Notes: a model not told the origin generated them from the letters alone. Counted from the first letter of the stretch, positions 18,210 to 27,943 are shown. The stretch: DNA of 50,800 nucleotides from Oscillospiraceae bacterium (GCA_021201235.1 JAJQFI010000006.1:1-50800); one strand, 5' to 3'. Made by a program: numbers and translations.

Positions 18210-18947
18210 TTATTTCTCGTTCTTGTTTATAAGCCTGTACTCGCTCCTGCCGGTTTCAAGGTTTATGTATTCGACATAAAGCGAAATCTTGTTGTCCTCG
18301 TTCAAGCCTTCCCAGATGCTGTCCGCAAACTCGTCTATGCTGTCGGGCACGCTGATTCTCTCCGGCTCGCCCTGGAATGTCGGGATCGGGTTGCCGTCTG
18401 TAACGTAGGTGTGGATGAAGTGTCCGAGCCCCGGCTTTGCGGGATATGAATATGTATATCTTGCGCAGTCGGACCCTTCGGCGTCAATGCTCTTAAGTAT
18501 ACTCATCTGATAGGAGTATCTATCTCCGAACTGCAAAACTGCGCTGATTCTCGGCGTCCAGTTCGGGGCGTCCGGCTCGAACTCTCTTGACTCGAGGGCT
18601 TCCGAAAAGCTCTTGCCCTCTTTCAAGCCGTCATAGATGGTGTCGGTCTGGTCGCCGTTCGTGACGATTACACTATTTTCGATGCTTCTTACAGCCGCAT
18701 AAATGATGAGGCTCGGGTCCTCGACCAGGGACGCATCGAAAGGCTCGGTATAGAGCGTGTCGCCCTTGAGGGTGAAAATTCGGTTACGGCTGTTACTGCT
18801 TCTTCCCATGATGAAATAGGCATAAGCCGCGTTTTTGCCGTCCTCCGTAAGACCGACGCAGATGCCTCTTCCTACATAGGGGTTGCCATTAATACGGTCA
18901 TAGATTGATTTCTTCTCGTAAATATCTCCGATATTTTTATCCATCAT
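18210..18947 (-). CDS. purO: IMP cyclohydrolase, PurO type
   Basis: Closes FAICAR to IMP, the last step of purine synthesis. The protein of about 245 residues shows the PF07826 pattern first known from archaeal PurO: NPYVGRGICVGLTEDGKNAA (about 18-37), YAYFIMGRSSNSRNRIF, and later PNWTPRISAVL and YPAKPGLGHFIHTY. The start is one of several in-phase ATGs. The 18947 start gives an ATGA overlap with the purN stop and lies behind AAGGAG. Its placement beside a PurH lacking its cyclohydrolase domain strongly supports the function. Alternative starts at 18944 and 18953 change only one or two residues. Confidence 0.88.
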   Translation of the reverse strand: MMDKNIGDIYEKKSIYDRINGNPYVGRGICVGLTEDGKNAAYAYFIMGRSSNSRNRIFTLKGDTLYTEPFDASLVEDPSLIIYAAVRSIENSVIVTNGDQTDTIYDGLKEGKSFSEALESREFEPDAPNWTPRISAVLQFGDRYSYQMSILKSIDAEGSDCARYTYSYPAKPGLGHFIHTYVTDGNPIPTFQGEPERISVPDSIDEFADSIWEGLNEDNKISLYVEYINLETGRSEYRLINKNEK

Positions 18948-19558
18948 TTGCACTCCTTGCTTTCCATAATCTCTTTTGAAACAAGCTCAGCCGCCTCGGG
19001 GAGAAGCTTCCATTCCGCTTCCTGCATGACCCGAAGCTGTAACGATTCCGGCGTGTCGTCCGGATTTATATAAACGGCTTTCTGGAGAATAATCTCCCCG
19101 CCGTCGGGAATCTCGTTGACGAAATGAACGGTGGCGCCCGTGACCTTGACGCCCCGTGCAAGTGCTGCCTCGTGAACCTTCAGCCCATAATAGCCCTGCC
19201 CGCAGAAGGACGGTATCAGCGACGGGTGGATGTTGATGATTCTTCGGGGGTATCTCTTGGTGAAATCCTCCGAAAGAATGCTCAAAAATCCCGCTAATAT
19301 AATCACTTCGGCTCCGGTTTCATCCAAGAGCTCGATTATTCTCGCCTCGAACGCTTCCTGCGTCATCTCTTTTTTCGGGACAGCAACGCCCGGGATTCCG
19401 GCTTTCTTCGCCCGCTCGAGAGCATAAGCTTCCCTGTTGCTTGCGATTACTATCACAATCTCGCCGCTCTTGATGACCGAGCCCTGCGCATCGATAAGCG
19501 CCTGCAGGTTCGTTCCACCGCCGGAAACGAGAACCGCTATTTTAGTCTTTTCCGACAT
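18944..19558 (-). CDS. purN: Phosphoribosylglycinamide formyltransferase (GART)
   Basis: Formyl-THF-dependent formylation of GAR (step 3). The 204-residue protein has the N-terminal KIAVLVSGGGTNLQALIDA (about 5-23). The active-site block RRIINIHPSLIPSFCGQGYY contains the Asn-x-His of the formyltransferase fold, and VTGATVHFVNEIPDGGEII (about 133-151) supplies the catalytic Asp. A GAGGT site lies within the end of purM, one base separates the purM stop from this ATG, and purO overlaps its 3' end. Confidence 0.95.
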   Translation of the reverse strand: MSEKTKIAVLVSGGGTNLQALIDAQGSVIKSGEIVIVIASNREAYALERAKKAGIPGVAVPKKEMTQEAFEARIIELLDETGAEVIILAGFLSILSEDFTKRYPRRIINIHPSLIPSFCGQGYYGLKVHEAALARGVKVTGATVHFVNEIPDGGEIILQKAVYINPDDTPESLQLRVMQEAEWKLLPEAAELVSKEIMESKECK

Positions 19559-19559
19559 C

Positions 19560-20603
19560 TCAGACTACCTCAATCTTTCTGTCGGACTTGACAATCTTGC
19601 CGATTACATAGGCTTCCTCGCCCTCGGCATGAAGAATCCTGAGCGCTTCGCCCTCGTCCTCCTTCGAAACAACAATGCTCATTCCGACGCCCATGTTGAA
19701 AGTGTTGAACATGTCTCTCTCGGAGATTCTGCCCTTTTCGGCGATGAGATCGAATATCGGGGGCACCTTGACCGCTGACTTTTCAATCAGGGCGCAGTAG
19801 CCGTCGGGGATGCTCCTCGGGATATTTTCATAGAAGCCGCCGCCGGTGATATGGGAAATGCCCTTGACCTTGACGCTCTCAAGGAGCTTGAGAACCGGCT
19901 TGACATAAATCTTTGTGGGAGTCAGAAGGGTTTCGCCGATCGACTTGCCGCCAAGCTCCTCAAGAGGGGTCTTGATGTCGGCGGTCTCGACGTTAAGAAC
20001 CTTTCTTACGAGCGAGAAGCCGTTCGAATGAACGCCGCTCGAGGGAAGAGCGATGATGACGTCGCCTTCCTGCATTGTCGAATGGTCTATAATCTTCTCC
20101 TTATCGACGATTCCGACCGCAAAGCCGGCAAGGTCGTATTCATAAGCCTTGTAGAAGCCGGGCATCTCTGCGGTTTCGCCGCCGATAAGAGCCGCATCCG
20201 ACTGGACACAGCCGTCGCAGATGCCGCCGACGATATCCGCAATCTTCTCGGGATAATTCTTGCCGCAGGCGATATAATCAAGGAAGAAGAGCGGCTTCGC
20301 GCCACAGCAGATGATGTCGTTGACGCACATCGCGACGCAGTCGATGCCGACCGTGTCGTGCTTGTCCATAAGGAATGCAATCTTCAGTTTTGTGCCGACG
20401 CCGTCGGTGCCGCTGACCAAGACCGGGTGCTTCATCCCCTCGGTATTGAGCTCAAAGAGCCCGCCGAAGTCGCCGATGCCGGAGCAAACCCCCTCGGTAA
20501 CGGTTCTTGCGATATGCTTTTTCATAAGCTCAACAGCCTTGTAACCGGCGGTAATGTCAACCCCCGCCGCAGCGTAGCTTTCGGAACGTGATAAGTCGTT
20601 CAT
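19560..20603 (-). CDS. purM: Phosphoribosylformylglycinamidine cyclo-ligase (AIR synthetase)
   Basis: Converts FGAM to AIR with ATP (step 5). Start chosen at 20603 ([20 protein letters not shown]) because GGAGAG lies 8 bases upstream; a longer frame would read through the palindromic repeat. The 347-residue length is typical. Signatures are [20 protein letters not shown] with VGTKLKIAF (about 51-79), [20 protein letters not shown] (about 98-117), [11 protein letters not shown] near 147 and [16 protein letters not shown] near 251. It is followed by purN after one base. Confidence 0.95.
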   Translation of the reverse strand: MNDLSRSESYAAAGVDITAGYKAVELMKKHIARTVTEGVCSGIGDFGGLFELNTEGMKHPVLVSGTDGVGTKLKIAFLMDKHDTVGIDCVAMCVNDIICCGAKPLFFLDYIACGKNYPEKIADIVGGICDGCVQSDAALIGGETAEMPGFYKAYEYDLAGFAVGIVDKEKIIDHSTMQEGDVIIALPSSGVHSNGFSLVRKVLNVETADIKTPLEELGGKSIGETLLTPTKIYVKPVLKLLESVKVKGISHITGGGFYENIPRSIPDGYCALIEKSAVKVPPIFDLIAEKGRISERDMFNTFNMGVGMSIVVSKEDEGEALRILHAEGEEAYVIGKIVKSDRKIEVV

Positions 20604-20631
20604 CAATATCTCTCCATTCAAAATTATTTCT

Positions 20632-20660
20632 TGTAGGGGCGGATGATATCCGCCCCTACA
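20632..20660. repeat. Dispersed palindromic repeat, copy 5
   Basis: TGTAGGGGCGGAT, loop GAT, ATCCGCCCCTACA: a 13-bp perfect stem filling most of the 58-base purF-purM gap. It is the longest symmetric copy in the window and lies inside the transcribed operon. Confidence 0.8.
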
Positions 20661-20661
20661 T

Positions 20662-22086
20662 TTATTCGCACCCATTCCAGCAGTATGTACATATATCTTC
20701 ACGGTCGATGCCTATAGCCTCACACAACCCATCCAACGTCTGGAATTCGAGGGTTGAGAAGTGAAGCTTGTCGCAGACGGCTTGGCGGAAGCTCTTGCCT
20801 CTTTCCGTCGTCGGGTCGCTGTATTCTTCGAGGTGGTTGAAGCCCTCCTCGCCTTCAAGCTCCATTATCGTCGAGCGTGTTATGAGCTCCATGTCGCTCG
20901 TCGAGCGCGAGAACGCAAGATACTTGCAGCCGTACATAATCGGTGGGCAAGCGGAGCGCATGTGGACGCTCTTGGCGCCGTTGGCATAGAGGAACTCGAC
21001 CGTTTCGCGGAGCTGTGTGCCTCGGACTATCGAATCGTCGACAAAGAGCAAATCCTTGCCTCTTATAAGCTCGTGAACGGGAATCTGCTTCATCTTTGCG
21101 ACGGTGTTTCTTTCCGACTGCTCCGCCGGCATGAAGCTTCGGGGCCAGGTCGGGGTGTATTTTATAAACGGTCTTGCGAACGGCACGCCGCTTTCACGGG
21201 CATAGCCGATGGCGTGCGGCGTTCCAGAGTCGGGCACTCCTCCGACATAGTCGATGTCGGGGAGCTTGCCGCTTTCGCGATCGTTATCAGCCATGATTTC
21301 GCCGTTGCGGTACCTCATCATCTCGACGTTGACTCCCTCATACGAAGAGGTCGGGTAGCCGTAATAGGACCACAGGAACGCACAGATTCTCTTTTTCTTC
21401 TCGGGAGCCTTCAGGACGTTCACGCCGCCCGAAGTCAGCTCGACTATCTCCCCGGGACCGAGTTCCCTGACGGTGGTATAACCGAGCTTCATATAGGCGA
21501 AGTCCTCGAAGCTTACGCAGAAGCCGTGCGGGTTCTGCCCGATGGAAACCGGGAGTCTTCCGTATTTATCTCTTGCGGCGATTATATTGCCGCCGTCTTT
21601 TAAGATAAGTATCGAAGCCGTTCCCTCGATTTCGCTCTGGGCGAAAGCAATGCCCTCTTCAAAACTCGATTTCTGGTTTATTAGAGCCGCAATCAGCTCG
21701 GTTGAGTTTATCTTGCCGCCGGTCATGGCGTTGAACTGCCCGCCGGTGTGGTCGAAGTATTTGTCCATGATGTCGTCGATGTTGTTGATGATTCCGACGA
21801 TGCAGATGGCATATGTCCCGAGCCTCGAGCGGATGAGAAGCGGCTGAGGGTCGCTGTCGTTGATGCAACCGATTGCCGATGTGCCCTTCATCTCGCTGAA
21901 AACATGCTCGAACTTCGTCCGAAAAGGTGAATTCCCGATGTGGTGAATGCTTCTCTGAAGACCTTTTCCGGGATCATATGCCGCTATGCCTCCGCTCTTG
22001 GTTCCAAGGTGCGAGTGGTAGTCGGTTCCGTAAAACACGTCTTCAAGTGCGTACTCGTTTCCTATAGCTCCGAAAAATCCGCCCAT
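20662..22086 (-). CDS. purF: PurF-like amidophosphoribosyltransferase lacking the catalytic N-terminal Cys
   Basis: Expected role: first step of purine synthesis, PRPP to phosphoribosylamine. Start at 22086 ([20 protein letters not shown]) is fixed by ACAGGAGGGAACCT upstream. The 474 residues show an Ntn glutaminase domain (1 to about 235) and a phosphoribosyltransferase domain with the PRPP loop [16 protein letters not shown] near 345. The C-terminal [10 protein letters not shown] matches iron-sulfur ligands of the B. subtilis-type enzyme. The residue after Met should be the nucleophile Cys (MCGVFG in active enzymes), but here it is Gly (MGGFFG). Glutamine-binding motifs are also altered ([20 protein letters not shown]). 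It may use free ammonia, receive it from a partner, or be a paralogue. Its position between purE and purM supports a real purine role. Confidence 0.82.
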   Translation of the reverse strand: MGGFFGAIGNEYALEDVFYGTDYHSHLGTKSGGIAAYDPGKGLQRSIHHIGNSPFRTKFEHVFSEMKGTSAIGCINDSDPQPLLIRSRLGTYAICIVGIINNIDDIMDKYFDHTGGQFNAMTGGKINSTELIAALINQKSSFEEGIAFAQSEIEGTASILILKDGGNIIAARDKYGRLPVSIGQNPHGFCVSFEDFAYMKLGYTTVRELGPGEIVELTSGGVNVLKAPEKKKRICAFLWSYYGYPTSSYEGVNVEMMRYRNGEIMADNDRESGKLPDIDYVGGVPDSGTPHAIGYARESGVPFARPFIKYTPTWPRSFMPAEQSERNTVAKMKQIPVHELIRGKDLLFVDDSIVRGTQLRETVEFLYANGAKSVHMRSACPPIMYGCKYLAFSRSTSDMELITRSTIMELEGEEGFNHLEEYSDPTTERGKSFRQAVCDKLHFSTLEFQTLDGLCEAIGIDREDICTYCWNGCE

Positions 22087-22111
22087 AGGTTCCCTCCTGT
22101 ATATATTTATT

Positions 22112-22609
22112 TTATCTGTTCGCCAATTCCTGCGAAACTTTTTCGTCTTTCTCAAGTACTTTCTTTCTGTCGGCTTCTCTCTTGGCTTTCAGTTTTGCGG
22201 AGAGTTCCTCGTCCGAAAGCGCAAGCATCTCAGCCGCCAATAAAGCCGCATTTGCGCCGCCTCCGATTGCAACCGTAGCAACCGGGATTCCGCTCGGCAT
22301 CATGACCGTCGACAGAAGTGCATCCATGCCGTCAAGAACGCTCGACTTGCAGGGAATGCCGATGACCGGGAGCGTGGTGTTTGCGGCAATAACTCCTCCG
22401 AGATGCGCCGCCATTCCGGCAACGGAAATGATAACCCCGAAGCCGTTCTTTTCGGCATTCATGGCGAAATCCCTCGCCTCGTTGGGTGTACGATGCGCCG
22501 AATAAACATGCGCCTCGTAGGGAATCTCTAACTCTTTAAGGACCGCAACCGCCTTTTCAACAACCGGCAAATCGCTGTCACTGCCCATTATGATTGCAAC
22601 TTTTTTCAT
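22112..22609 (-). CDS. purE: N5-CAIR mutase (PurE class I)
   Basis: Rearranges N5-CAIR to CAIR (step 6b). The 165-residue length matches class I PurE. Motifs: VAIIMGSDSDLPVVEKA (about 4-20) with the substrate SDSD, YSAHRTPNEARDF (about 36-48), VAGMAAHLGGVIAANTTLPV (about 63-82) and GIPCKSSVLDGMDALLST. GGAGGTAAAGAG precedes the ATG. It stands 13 bases after pyrB and is thus the junction of the pyrimidine and purine parts. purK, purC and purB are not in the window. Confidence 0.95.
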   Translation of the reverse strand: MKKVAIIMGSDSDLPVVEKAVAVLKELEIPYEAHVYSAHRTPNEARDFAMNAEKNGFGVIISVAGMAAHLGGVIAANTTLPVIGIPCKSSVLDGMDALLSTVMMPSGIPVATVAIGGGANAALLAAEMLALSDEELSAKLKAKREADRKKVLEKDEKVSQELANR

Positions 22610-22622
22610 CTCTTTACCTCCA

Positions 22623-23711
22623 TTACTCCGCTCTGGTCTCGCAATATTTGCACCGCCAGATGTTGTTTTCTTTATCCGTCAGCTTGAACGCCTGCGGGAG
22701 CTCCTGCTCGGTTGAGGTTATGCACCTCGAGTTGCGGCAGGTGAATTTGTCGGTGATGATTTCCTCGCCCTGCTCCTGCGGCTCGTTTACGTCGTTTTCG
22801 ATGAGCCCGAGAAGCTTCATTATAAGTGCCATGCGGATGTATCTGCCGTTGCGGGCTTGCTTGAAGTAGCACGCTCTCGGGTCGTCGTCGACGGCGACCG
22901 AAATCTCGTTTACTCTCGGAAGCGGGTGAAGAACAATCATGTCCTTCTTTGCGAGCGCCATCTTCTCGGGCGTCAGGATATACGAATCCTTGAGCCTGAA
23001 ATACTCGTCCTCGCTGACAAAACGCTCTTTTTGTATTCTTGTCATGTACAGAATGTCGAGCTCGCCGATTACTTCCTCGAGCGACTTGCTCTCGCAGTAC
23101 TCCAAGCCTTTATCAATAATGTACTTGCCCTTGACGAAGTACGGGAGTCGGAGCTCCTCGGGCGATATGAGAACGAACTTTATGCCCATGTATCTCGACA
23201 TAGCGGATATCAAAGAGTGCACCGTTCTGCCGAAGCGCAAATCCCCGCACAAGCCCACTGTCAGGTTGTCAAACCTACCCATCTCGTGACGGATGGTCAT
23301 CAGGTCTGTCAGCGTCTGCGTCGGGTGATAGTGCCCGCCGTCGCCGGCATTTATAACCGGGACGCTCGAGTGCATTGCGGCGACAATCGGGGCGCCCTCC
23401 TTCGGGTGACGCATGGCTATTATATCCGAATAGCCGCTGACCATAACCGCCGTGTCGGCGACGCTTTCGCCCTTTGCCGCAGAGCTCGACGACTGCTCCG
23501 AGAAGCCGAGGACTTCGCCGCCGAGTGACAGCATAGCCGACTCAAAGCTCAGCCTTGTTCTCGTCGACGGCTCATAAAAGAGGGTCGCAAGAATTTTACT
23601 GTGGCAGACGTCGCCATAGTCGGCGGGGTGCAATATAATATCGTCCGCAACCTCTATAAGCTTGTCGATTTCAGCCGTGGACAAATCCAGGATGTTGATA
23701 AGATGCCTCAT
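22623..23711 (-). CDS. pyrB: Aspartate carbamoyltransferase with fused PyrI-type zinc domain
   Basis: Makes carbamoyl-aspartate from carbamoyl phosphate and aspartate (pyrimidine step 2). Residues 1 to about 305 are a complete catalytic chain: [16 protein letters not shown] (about 49-64), [14 protein letters not shown] (about 77-90), [11 protein letters not shown] (about 132-142), [12 protein letters not shown] (about 160-171) and [10 protein letters not shown] (about 265-274). A C-terminal tail of about 45 residues contains CRNSRC and, 23 residues on, CKYC. That is the exact C-x4-C-x23-C-x2-C spacing of the zinc domain of the E. coli regulatory subunit PyrI. The PyrI nucleotide-binding domain is missing and no separate pyrI is present. 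The stop/start region overlaps pyrE by 4 bases. Confidence 0.93.
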   Translation of the reverse strand: MRHLINILDLSTAEIDKLIEVADDIILHPADYGDVCHSKILATLFYEPSTRTRLSFESAMLSLGGEVLGFSEQSSSSAAKGESVADTAVMVSGYSDIIAMRHPKEGAPIVAAMHSSVPVINAGDGGHYHPTQTLTDLMTIRHEMGRFDNLTVGLCGDLRFGRTVHSLISAMSRYMGIKFVLISPEELRLPYFVKGKYIIDKGLEYCESKSLEEVIGELDILYMTRIQKERFVSEDEYFRLKDSYILTPEKMALAKKDMIVLHPLPRVNEISVAVDDDPRACYFKQARNGRYIRMALIMKLLGLIENDVNEPQEQGEEIITDKFTCRNSRCITSTEQELPQAFKLTDKENNIWRCKYCETRAE

Positions 23712-24364
23712 CTTTTCGCTCCGTTAATCTTGAGATAGTTCTTTATTCTCTCTACGTTCTCCTCGTTTTCGGGATTCTCTTCGAGATACTCGATAATATC
23801 GTAGACATCGACGACCGAATAGACCGGGAAGCCGAATTCCGACTCGATTTCAGACATTGCGCTCGCTTCGGTCTTGCCCTTCTCGCCTCTGTCGACCATG
23901 ATTATGACAGCCGCAACCTTGATTCCCTCAATCTTCGAAAGAATCTCCATGCTCTCTCTTATTGCAGTCCCTGCGGTGATGACGTCCTCGACGATTACGA
24001 CCTCTTCACCGGGCTGAGGCTTATAACCGACGATGGTTCCGCCCTCGCCGTGGTCCTTCGCCTCTTTACGGTTGAAGAAGAACGGCAAATCAAGCCCCTT
24101 CCCCGCAAGCGCCACAGAAGCCGAAACCGCAATCGGGATGCCCTTGTATGCGGGACCGTAGAGGACGGTTTTCTTGTCGCCCAGCTTCTCAAGATAGGTC
24201 TTGGCATAAAACTCGCCGAGTTTCGAAATCTCCTCACCGGTCTTTATCTCGCCGGCGTTGATGAAATAGGGAATCTTCCTGCCGCTCTTCGCGGTAAAAT
24301 CGCCGAATTTGAGCACTCCGGTGGACTCCAGAAATTCTATAAAATCGTGTTTGTATTGTTCCAT
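23708..24364 (-). CDS. pyrE: Orotate phosphoribosyltransferase
   Basis: Adds PRPP to orotate to give OMP (pyrimidine step 5). Start at 24364 ([20 protein letters not shown]) follows GGGAG and lies one base after the pyrF stop; a five-codon longer frame has no better site. The 218-residue protein contains [14 protein letters not shown] (about 27-40), [20 protein letters not shown] (about 67-86), the flexible-loop [13 protein letters not shown] and the PRPP signature [19 protein letters not shown] (about 119-137). The 3' end overlaps pyrB by 4 bases. Confidence 0.94.
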   Translation of the reverse strand: MEQYKHDFIEFLESTGVLKFGDFTAKSGRKIPYFINAGEIKTGEEISKLGEFYAKTYLEKLGDKKTVLYGPAYKGIPIAVSASVALAGKGLDLPFFFNRKEAKDHGEGGTIVGYKPQPGEEVVIVEDVITAGTAIRESMEILSKIEGIKVAAVIIMVDRGEKGKTEASAMSEIESEFGFPVYSVVDVYDIIEYLEENPENEENVERIKNYLKINGAKR

Positions 24365-24365
24365 G

Positions 24366-25067
24366 TTAATCTCCCACAAAATCGTTGACGCAACGCTGAT
24401 ATGCCGCCACCGGGTCCTCCGCCTGCGTAATCGGTCTGCCGACCACGATGTAGTCAGATCCGACCTCTTTTGCGTGTGCAGGAGTCATAACCCGCTTCTG
24501 GTCGTCATTCGAGCCGTCGGCGAATCTGACGCCCGGGGTGACGGTGAGGAAGTCTTTTCCGAGAGCCTTGTGGATAAATCCCGCCTCGTGGGGCGAGCAG
24601 ACAACGCCGTCCAAGCCGCTGTTTCTTGCGTTTTCGGCATACGAGAGAACCGTCTCGGTCATCAGCCTGTCTATAAGAAGCTCTTCATGCAAAGCCTTAT
24701 CGTCCGTAGATGTAAGCTGTGTGACGGCGATGAGCTTCGGGCGGATGCCGTCCGCACGGGTCAAGCCCTCGAGTGCCGCCTTCATCATTGCGCTTGTGCC
24801 AGCCGCGTGGACGTTGACCATATCGACATCGAGCGAGCTAAGTACCTTCATAGCGGATTTTACTGTATTAGGGATGTCGTGGAGCTTCAAATCAAGGAAA
24901 ATCTTGTGTCCACGCGCCTTGATTTCACGGACGATGTCGGGACCCTCGGCATAGAAAAGCTCCATGCCAATCTTGACAAAAGGCTTCTCATTTTCGAACT
25001 TGCTTAAGAATTCAAGCGTCTTCTCCTTCGAAGGGAAATCGCAGGCGATTATAACGTCCTTACCCAT
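24366..25067 (-). CDS. pyrF: Orotidine 5'-phosphate decarboxylase
   Basis: Decarboxylates OMP to UMP (last de novo pyrimidine step). The 233-residue protein is a TIM barrel with N-terminal [18 protein letters not shown], the catalytic Lys/Asp array [17 protein letters not shown] (about 56-72), [20 protein letters not shown] (about 177-196) and the phosphate-binding [26 protein letters not shown] lies before the ATG, and the start overlaps the pyrD stop by 8 bases, so translation is coupled. Confidence 0.95.
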   Translation of the reverse strand: MGKDVIIACDFPSKEKTLEFLSKFENEKPFVKIGMELFYAEGPDIVREIKARGHKIFLDLKLHDIPNTVKSAMKVLSSLDVDMVNVHAAGTSAMMKAALEGLTRADGIRPKLIAVTQLTSTDDKALHEELLIDRLMTETVLSYAENARNSGLDGVVCSPHEAGFIHKALGKDFLTVTPGVRFADGSNDDQKRVMTPAHAKEVGSDYIVVGRPITQAEDPVAAYQRCVNDFVGD

Positions 25068-25992
25068 TGTGTGCTCCTCCTATGATGTCTGATAAACCGT
25101 CGATTCCGTACTTGTCCATAGCCGCCGGCAAATCCTCAATAATCTTCTTGCAAATCATTGGGTCGACGAGGTTCATGGCGCCGACGCCTACTGCAGTCGC
25201 ACCGGCAAGCATCATTTCGATGACGTTGTCAGCGCTCGCAACTCCGCCGATTCCGACAATCGGGATGTTCACGGCATCGTAGCACTGATATACCAATCGA
25301 AGGGCTATCGGATAGGTAGCCGGTCCCGAATATCCGCCCATCTTGTTGGCGATAATCGGCTTCTTAGTCCTCAAATCTATTCTCATACCGAAGAGGCAGT
25401 TTATAAGGCTCAAGCCGTCCGCTCCGCCCTCTTCGCAAGCCTTTGCAACCGGGACGATGTCTGTAACATTCGGGGTTAATTTGGCGATAATCGGCTTATT
25501 TGTGATTTCACGGACAGCCTTGATGGTCTCATAGGAAGCCTTCGGGTCGGTGCCGATGCTCATGCCGCCGCAGGAGATGTTCGGGCAGCTGATGTTGACC
25601 TCGAACCAGCCTATCATGTCACTAACGTCCGACTTGTCAAGCTTTTCAATCGCCCTGACATAATCATCAAGGCAAAAGTCGCTGACGTTCGCCATGACCT
25701 TCTTGTGGAAGCACTTTCTGAGCTTCGGGAGTTCTTCGGAGATTACCTTGTCAACGCCCGGGTTCTGGAGCCCGATTGAGTTGACGATTCCCGAGGTCGT
25801 CTCGGCGATTCTCGGCGTCGGGTTGCCGAATCTTTCTTCTATTGTCGTGCCCTTGAACGAGAACGTTCCGAGCATGTTTATATCGTAGAGCTCTGCAAAC
25901 TCCCAGCCATAGCCGAAGGTTCCGCTTGTCGGGATAACCGGGTTGTCAAGCTCTATTCCGCAGAGTGTCGTTTTTAATCTGTTATCAGCCAT
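25060..25992 (-). CDS. pyrD: Dihydroorotate dehydrogenase, class 1B catalytic subunit
   Basis: FMN enzyme oxidising dihydroorotate to orotate; with PyrK it passes electrons to NAD+. Start at 25992 ([20 protein letters not shown]) follows GGGAGGAAATGTG and overlaps the pyrK stop (TGATG). The 310-residue protein has [11 protein letters not shown] (about 22-32), [12 protein letters not shown], the [12 protein letters not shown] loop bearing the catalytic Cys typical of class 1B (about 133-144), [11 protein letters not shown] near 166 and the FMN-phosphate segment [20 protein letters not shown]. Its partner pyrK directly upstream supports class 1B. Confidence 0.95.
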   Translation of the reverse strand: MADNRLKTTLCGIELDNPVIPTSGTFGYGWEFAELYDINMLGTFSFKGTTIEERFGNPTPRIAETTSGIVNSIGLQNPGVDKVISEELPKLRKCFHKKVMANVSDFCLDDYVRAIEKLDKSDVSDMIGWFEVNISCPNISCGGMSIGTDPKASYETIKAVREITNKPIIAKLTPNVTDIVPVAKACEEGGADGLSLINCLFGMRIDLRTKKPIIANKMGGYSGPATYPIALRLVYQCYDAVNIPIVGIGGVASADNVIEMMLAGATAVGVGAMNLVDPMICKKIIEDLPAAMDKYGIDGLSDIIGGAHNG

Positions 25993-26732
25993 CACATTTC
26001 CTCCCAGATGATTTCTTCGCTCGAAAGAACGGGTCCTTCGCGGCAGATTCTCTTGAAGCCGTTCTTCGTCTTGCAGGAGCATCCCATGCACGCTCCGAAG
26101 CCGCAGCCCATTCTCTGCTCAAAGCTGTATTCGCCCTCGTATTTCATAACCTTAGCCATAGCCTTGAGCATCGCCATCGGTCCGCAGGCGTAGAAGTAGG
26201 AGTAATCAAGGCTCGGAATCACATCCGTAACCATTCCCTTTTCGCCCTTCGTGCCGTCCTCGGTGACGACAACGACGTTCGCGCCGAGTGCCGTAAATTC
26301 CTCTTCATAGAAGACTTCATCGACGGTCTTGAACCCCAAAACCACAGTAGGCTTTTTGCCCTCGGCTACAAGCTTCTTGCAGAGGTTATACATCGGCGGC
26401 AAGCCAACTCCCCCGCCGACAAGAAGCGGAGTCTCGCCGCTCTTCGAGACGTCAAAGCCGTTTCCGAGCCCGACGAGAATATCGAGCTCGTAACCCTCGG
26501 AAAGGGTACTCATAAACTCGGTGCCGTTTCCGACGGTCTTGTAAATCAGGGTCATGGTGCTGTCGTCATAATCGCAGACGGAAATCGGTCTGCGGAGGTA
26601 GAACCCCTCGAGCCTGATATTGACGAACTGCCCGCAGTTCTTAATCCCACTCACGTCGCCGCCGAGAATCATGCGATATGTCCCCTTGGCAATCTTTTCG
26701 TTTTCGAGAATTTTGTAGATGTTGTCGGTCAT
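25992..26732 (-). CDS. pyrK: Dihydroorotate dehydrogenase electron-transfer subunit
   Basis: FAD and 2Fe-2S subunit that links PyrD to NAD+. The 246-residue protein has the FAD motif YLRRPISVCDYDD (about 46-58), a nucleotide-binding LLVGGGVGLPPMYNLCKKL (about 103-121), a second Rossmann segment SYFYACGPMAMLKAM and the 2Fe-2S cysteine cluster MGCGFGACMGCSC, with a fourth Cys in FKRICREGPV near the C-terminus. AAAGGAT precedes the ATG; the start overlaps the pyrC stop by 4 bases (ATGA). Confidence 0.95.
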   Translation of the reverse strand: MTDNIYKILENEKIAKGTYRMILGGDVSGIKNCGQFVNIRLEGFYLRRPISVCDYDDSTMTLIYKTVGNGTEFMSTLSEGYELDILVGLGNGFDVSKSGETPLLVGGGVGLPPMYNLCKKLVAEGKKPTVVLGFKTVDEVFYEEEFTALGANVVVVTEDGTKGEKGMVTDVIPSLDYSYFYACGPMAMLKAMAKVMKYEGEYSFEQRMGCGFGACMGCSCKTKNGFKRICREGPVLSSEEIIWEEM

Positions 26733-27943
26733 ATTTTTATCCTTTCAGTTGTTATACATTTTCCATAAACCGTCCGTCCCGCAAACGGCGTAGCCCGTCC
26801 CATTGTCTTGAATTCATCGGGATTGATGGCGTAGGGCGTCGCTATTTCAAATACCGCAAAGCCGGGGTCTTCTTCGATGCCGAAGCGTTTTCTTGGGTTT
26901 ATCGACATCAGCTCGACGAGCTTTTCAAGGGTGATGATGCCCTTCTTCACGAGCCCGGTATAGAGAACCGGGAAAGCTGTCTCGAGCCCGACTATTCCCA
27001 TGGCGCTCATTTCGAGCCCCCGGGATTTCTCCTCGAGGGAGTGCGGCGCGTGGTCGGTCGCTATCATGTCGATGGAGCCGTCGATGATTCCCTCTATCAG
27101 CGCCTCCTGGTCGGCTTTTGAGCGGAGCGGCGGGTTCATCTTGAAGCGCCCGTCTTTCTCGAGATCTTCGTCGCAGAGGACAAGATAGTGCGGTCCTGTC
27201 TCACAGCTAATGTCGACGCCGCGCTTTTTTGCGTCACGAATCAGGGCGACGCTTTCTTTTGTCGAGATGTGGCAGACGTGATATTTGGCGCCCGTCTTCT
27301 CGGCAAGGGCTATATCCCGCTCAATCTGCTTATATTCGCTCTCGCTTGAAATTCCCCTATGGTTGCGGGTTTTACAATAAACTCCATCGTGTATGTAGCC
27401 GCCGTTAAGAAGCGAGTTGTCCTCGCAGTGGGCGGCGATTATCTTGCCGAGAGATTTTGCCTTGAGCATTGCCGCTTCCATCATGTCAAACTCCTGCACG
27501 CCGTGCCCGTCATCCGAAAAGGCGCAGACATAGGGGCTCATCGAATCCATATCCGAAAGCTCTTTCCCAAGCTCACCGACTGTAATAGCGCCGTAGGGAA
27601 TCACACGCACCGCGGCGTCTTTCTCTATGATATCAAGCTGAACGCGAAGATTTTCAAGGCTGTCGGGAACGGGATTCAGGTTAGGCATGGTGCAGACGGT
27701 CGTATATCCCCCGTTTTTCGCCGCAAGGGAGCCCGAGCGAATAGTTTCTTTATATGAAAAGCCCGGCTCTCTGAAATGCACATGTACATCGCAAAGACCC
27801 GGGACGATTATATAGTTTTCAGGAAAAGACGACATAGAGTCGGGCATAAAGCCGCAGGAACACAGATACTCCTCGGCAAAAAGGCGCTTTTCCTCATTAA
27901 GGTAGACAGACTTTATTCCAACTGCCCCTAAAGAAGCTCCCAT
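26729..27943 (-). CDS. pyrC: Dihydroorotase
   Basis: Zinc amidohydrolase cyclising carbamoyl-aspartate to dihydroorotate (pyrimidine step 3). The 404-residue class I type protein has VPGLCDVHVHFREPGFSYKE (about 48-67) with the HxH metal motif, NGGYTTVCTMPNLNPVPDS (about 79-97), metal-site histidines in AAHCEDNSLL and YHVCHIST, and IDMIATDHAPHSLEEKS near 300 with the catalytic Asp. GGAGGAG lies 9 bases before the ATG. It is the first gene of the pyr-pur run. The leader is only about 27 bases, too short for a PyrR attenuator. Confidence 0.95.
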   Translation of the reverse strand: MGASLGAVGIKSVYLNEEKRLFAEEYLCSCGFMPDSMSSFPENYIIVPGLCDVHVHFREPGFSYKETIRSGSLAAKNGGYTTVCTMPNLNPVPDSLENLRVQLDIIEKDAAVRVIPYGAITVGELGKELSDMDSMSPYVCAFSDDGHGVQEFDMMEAAMLKAKSLGKIIAAHCEDNSLLNGGYIHDGVYCKTRNHRGISSESEYKQIERDIALAEKTGAKYHVCHISTKESVALIRDAKKRGVDISCETGPHYLVLCDEDLEKDGRFKMNPPLRSKADQEALIEGIIDGSIDMIATDHAPHSLEEKSRGLEMSAMGIVGLETAFPVLYTGLVKKGIITLEKLVELMSINPRKRFGIEEDPGFAVFEIATPYAINPDEFKTMGRATPFAGRTVYGKCITTERIKI

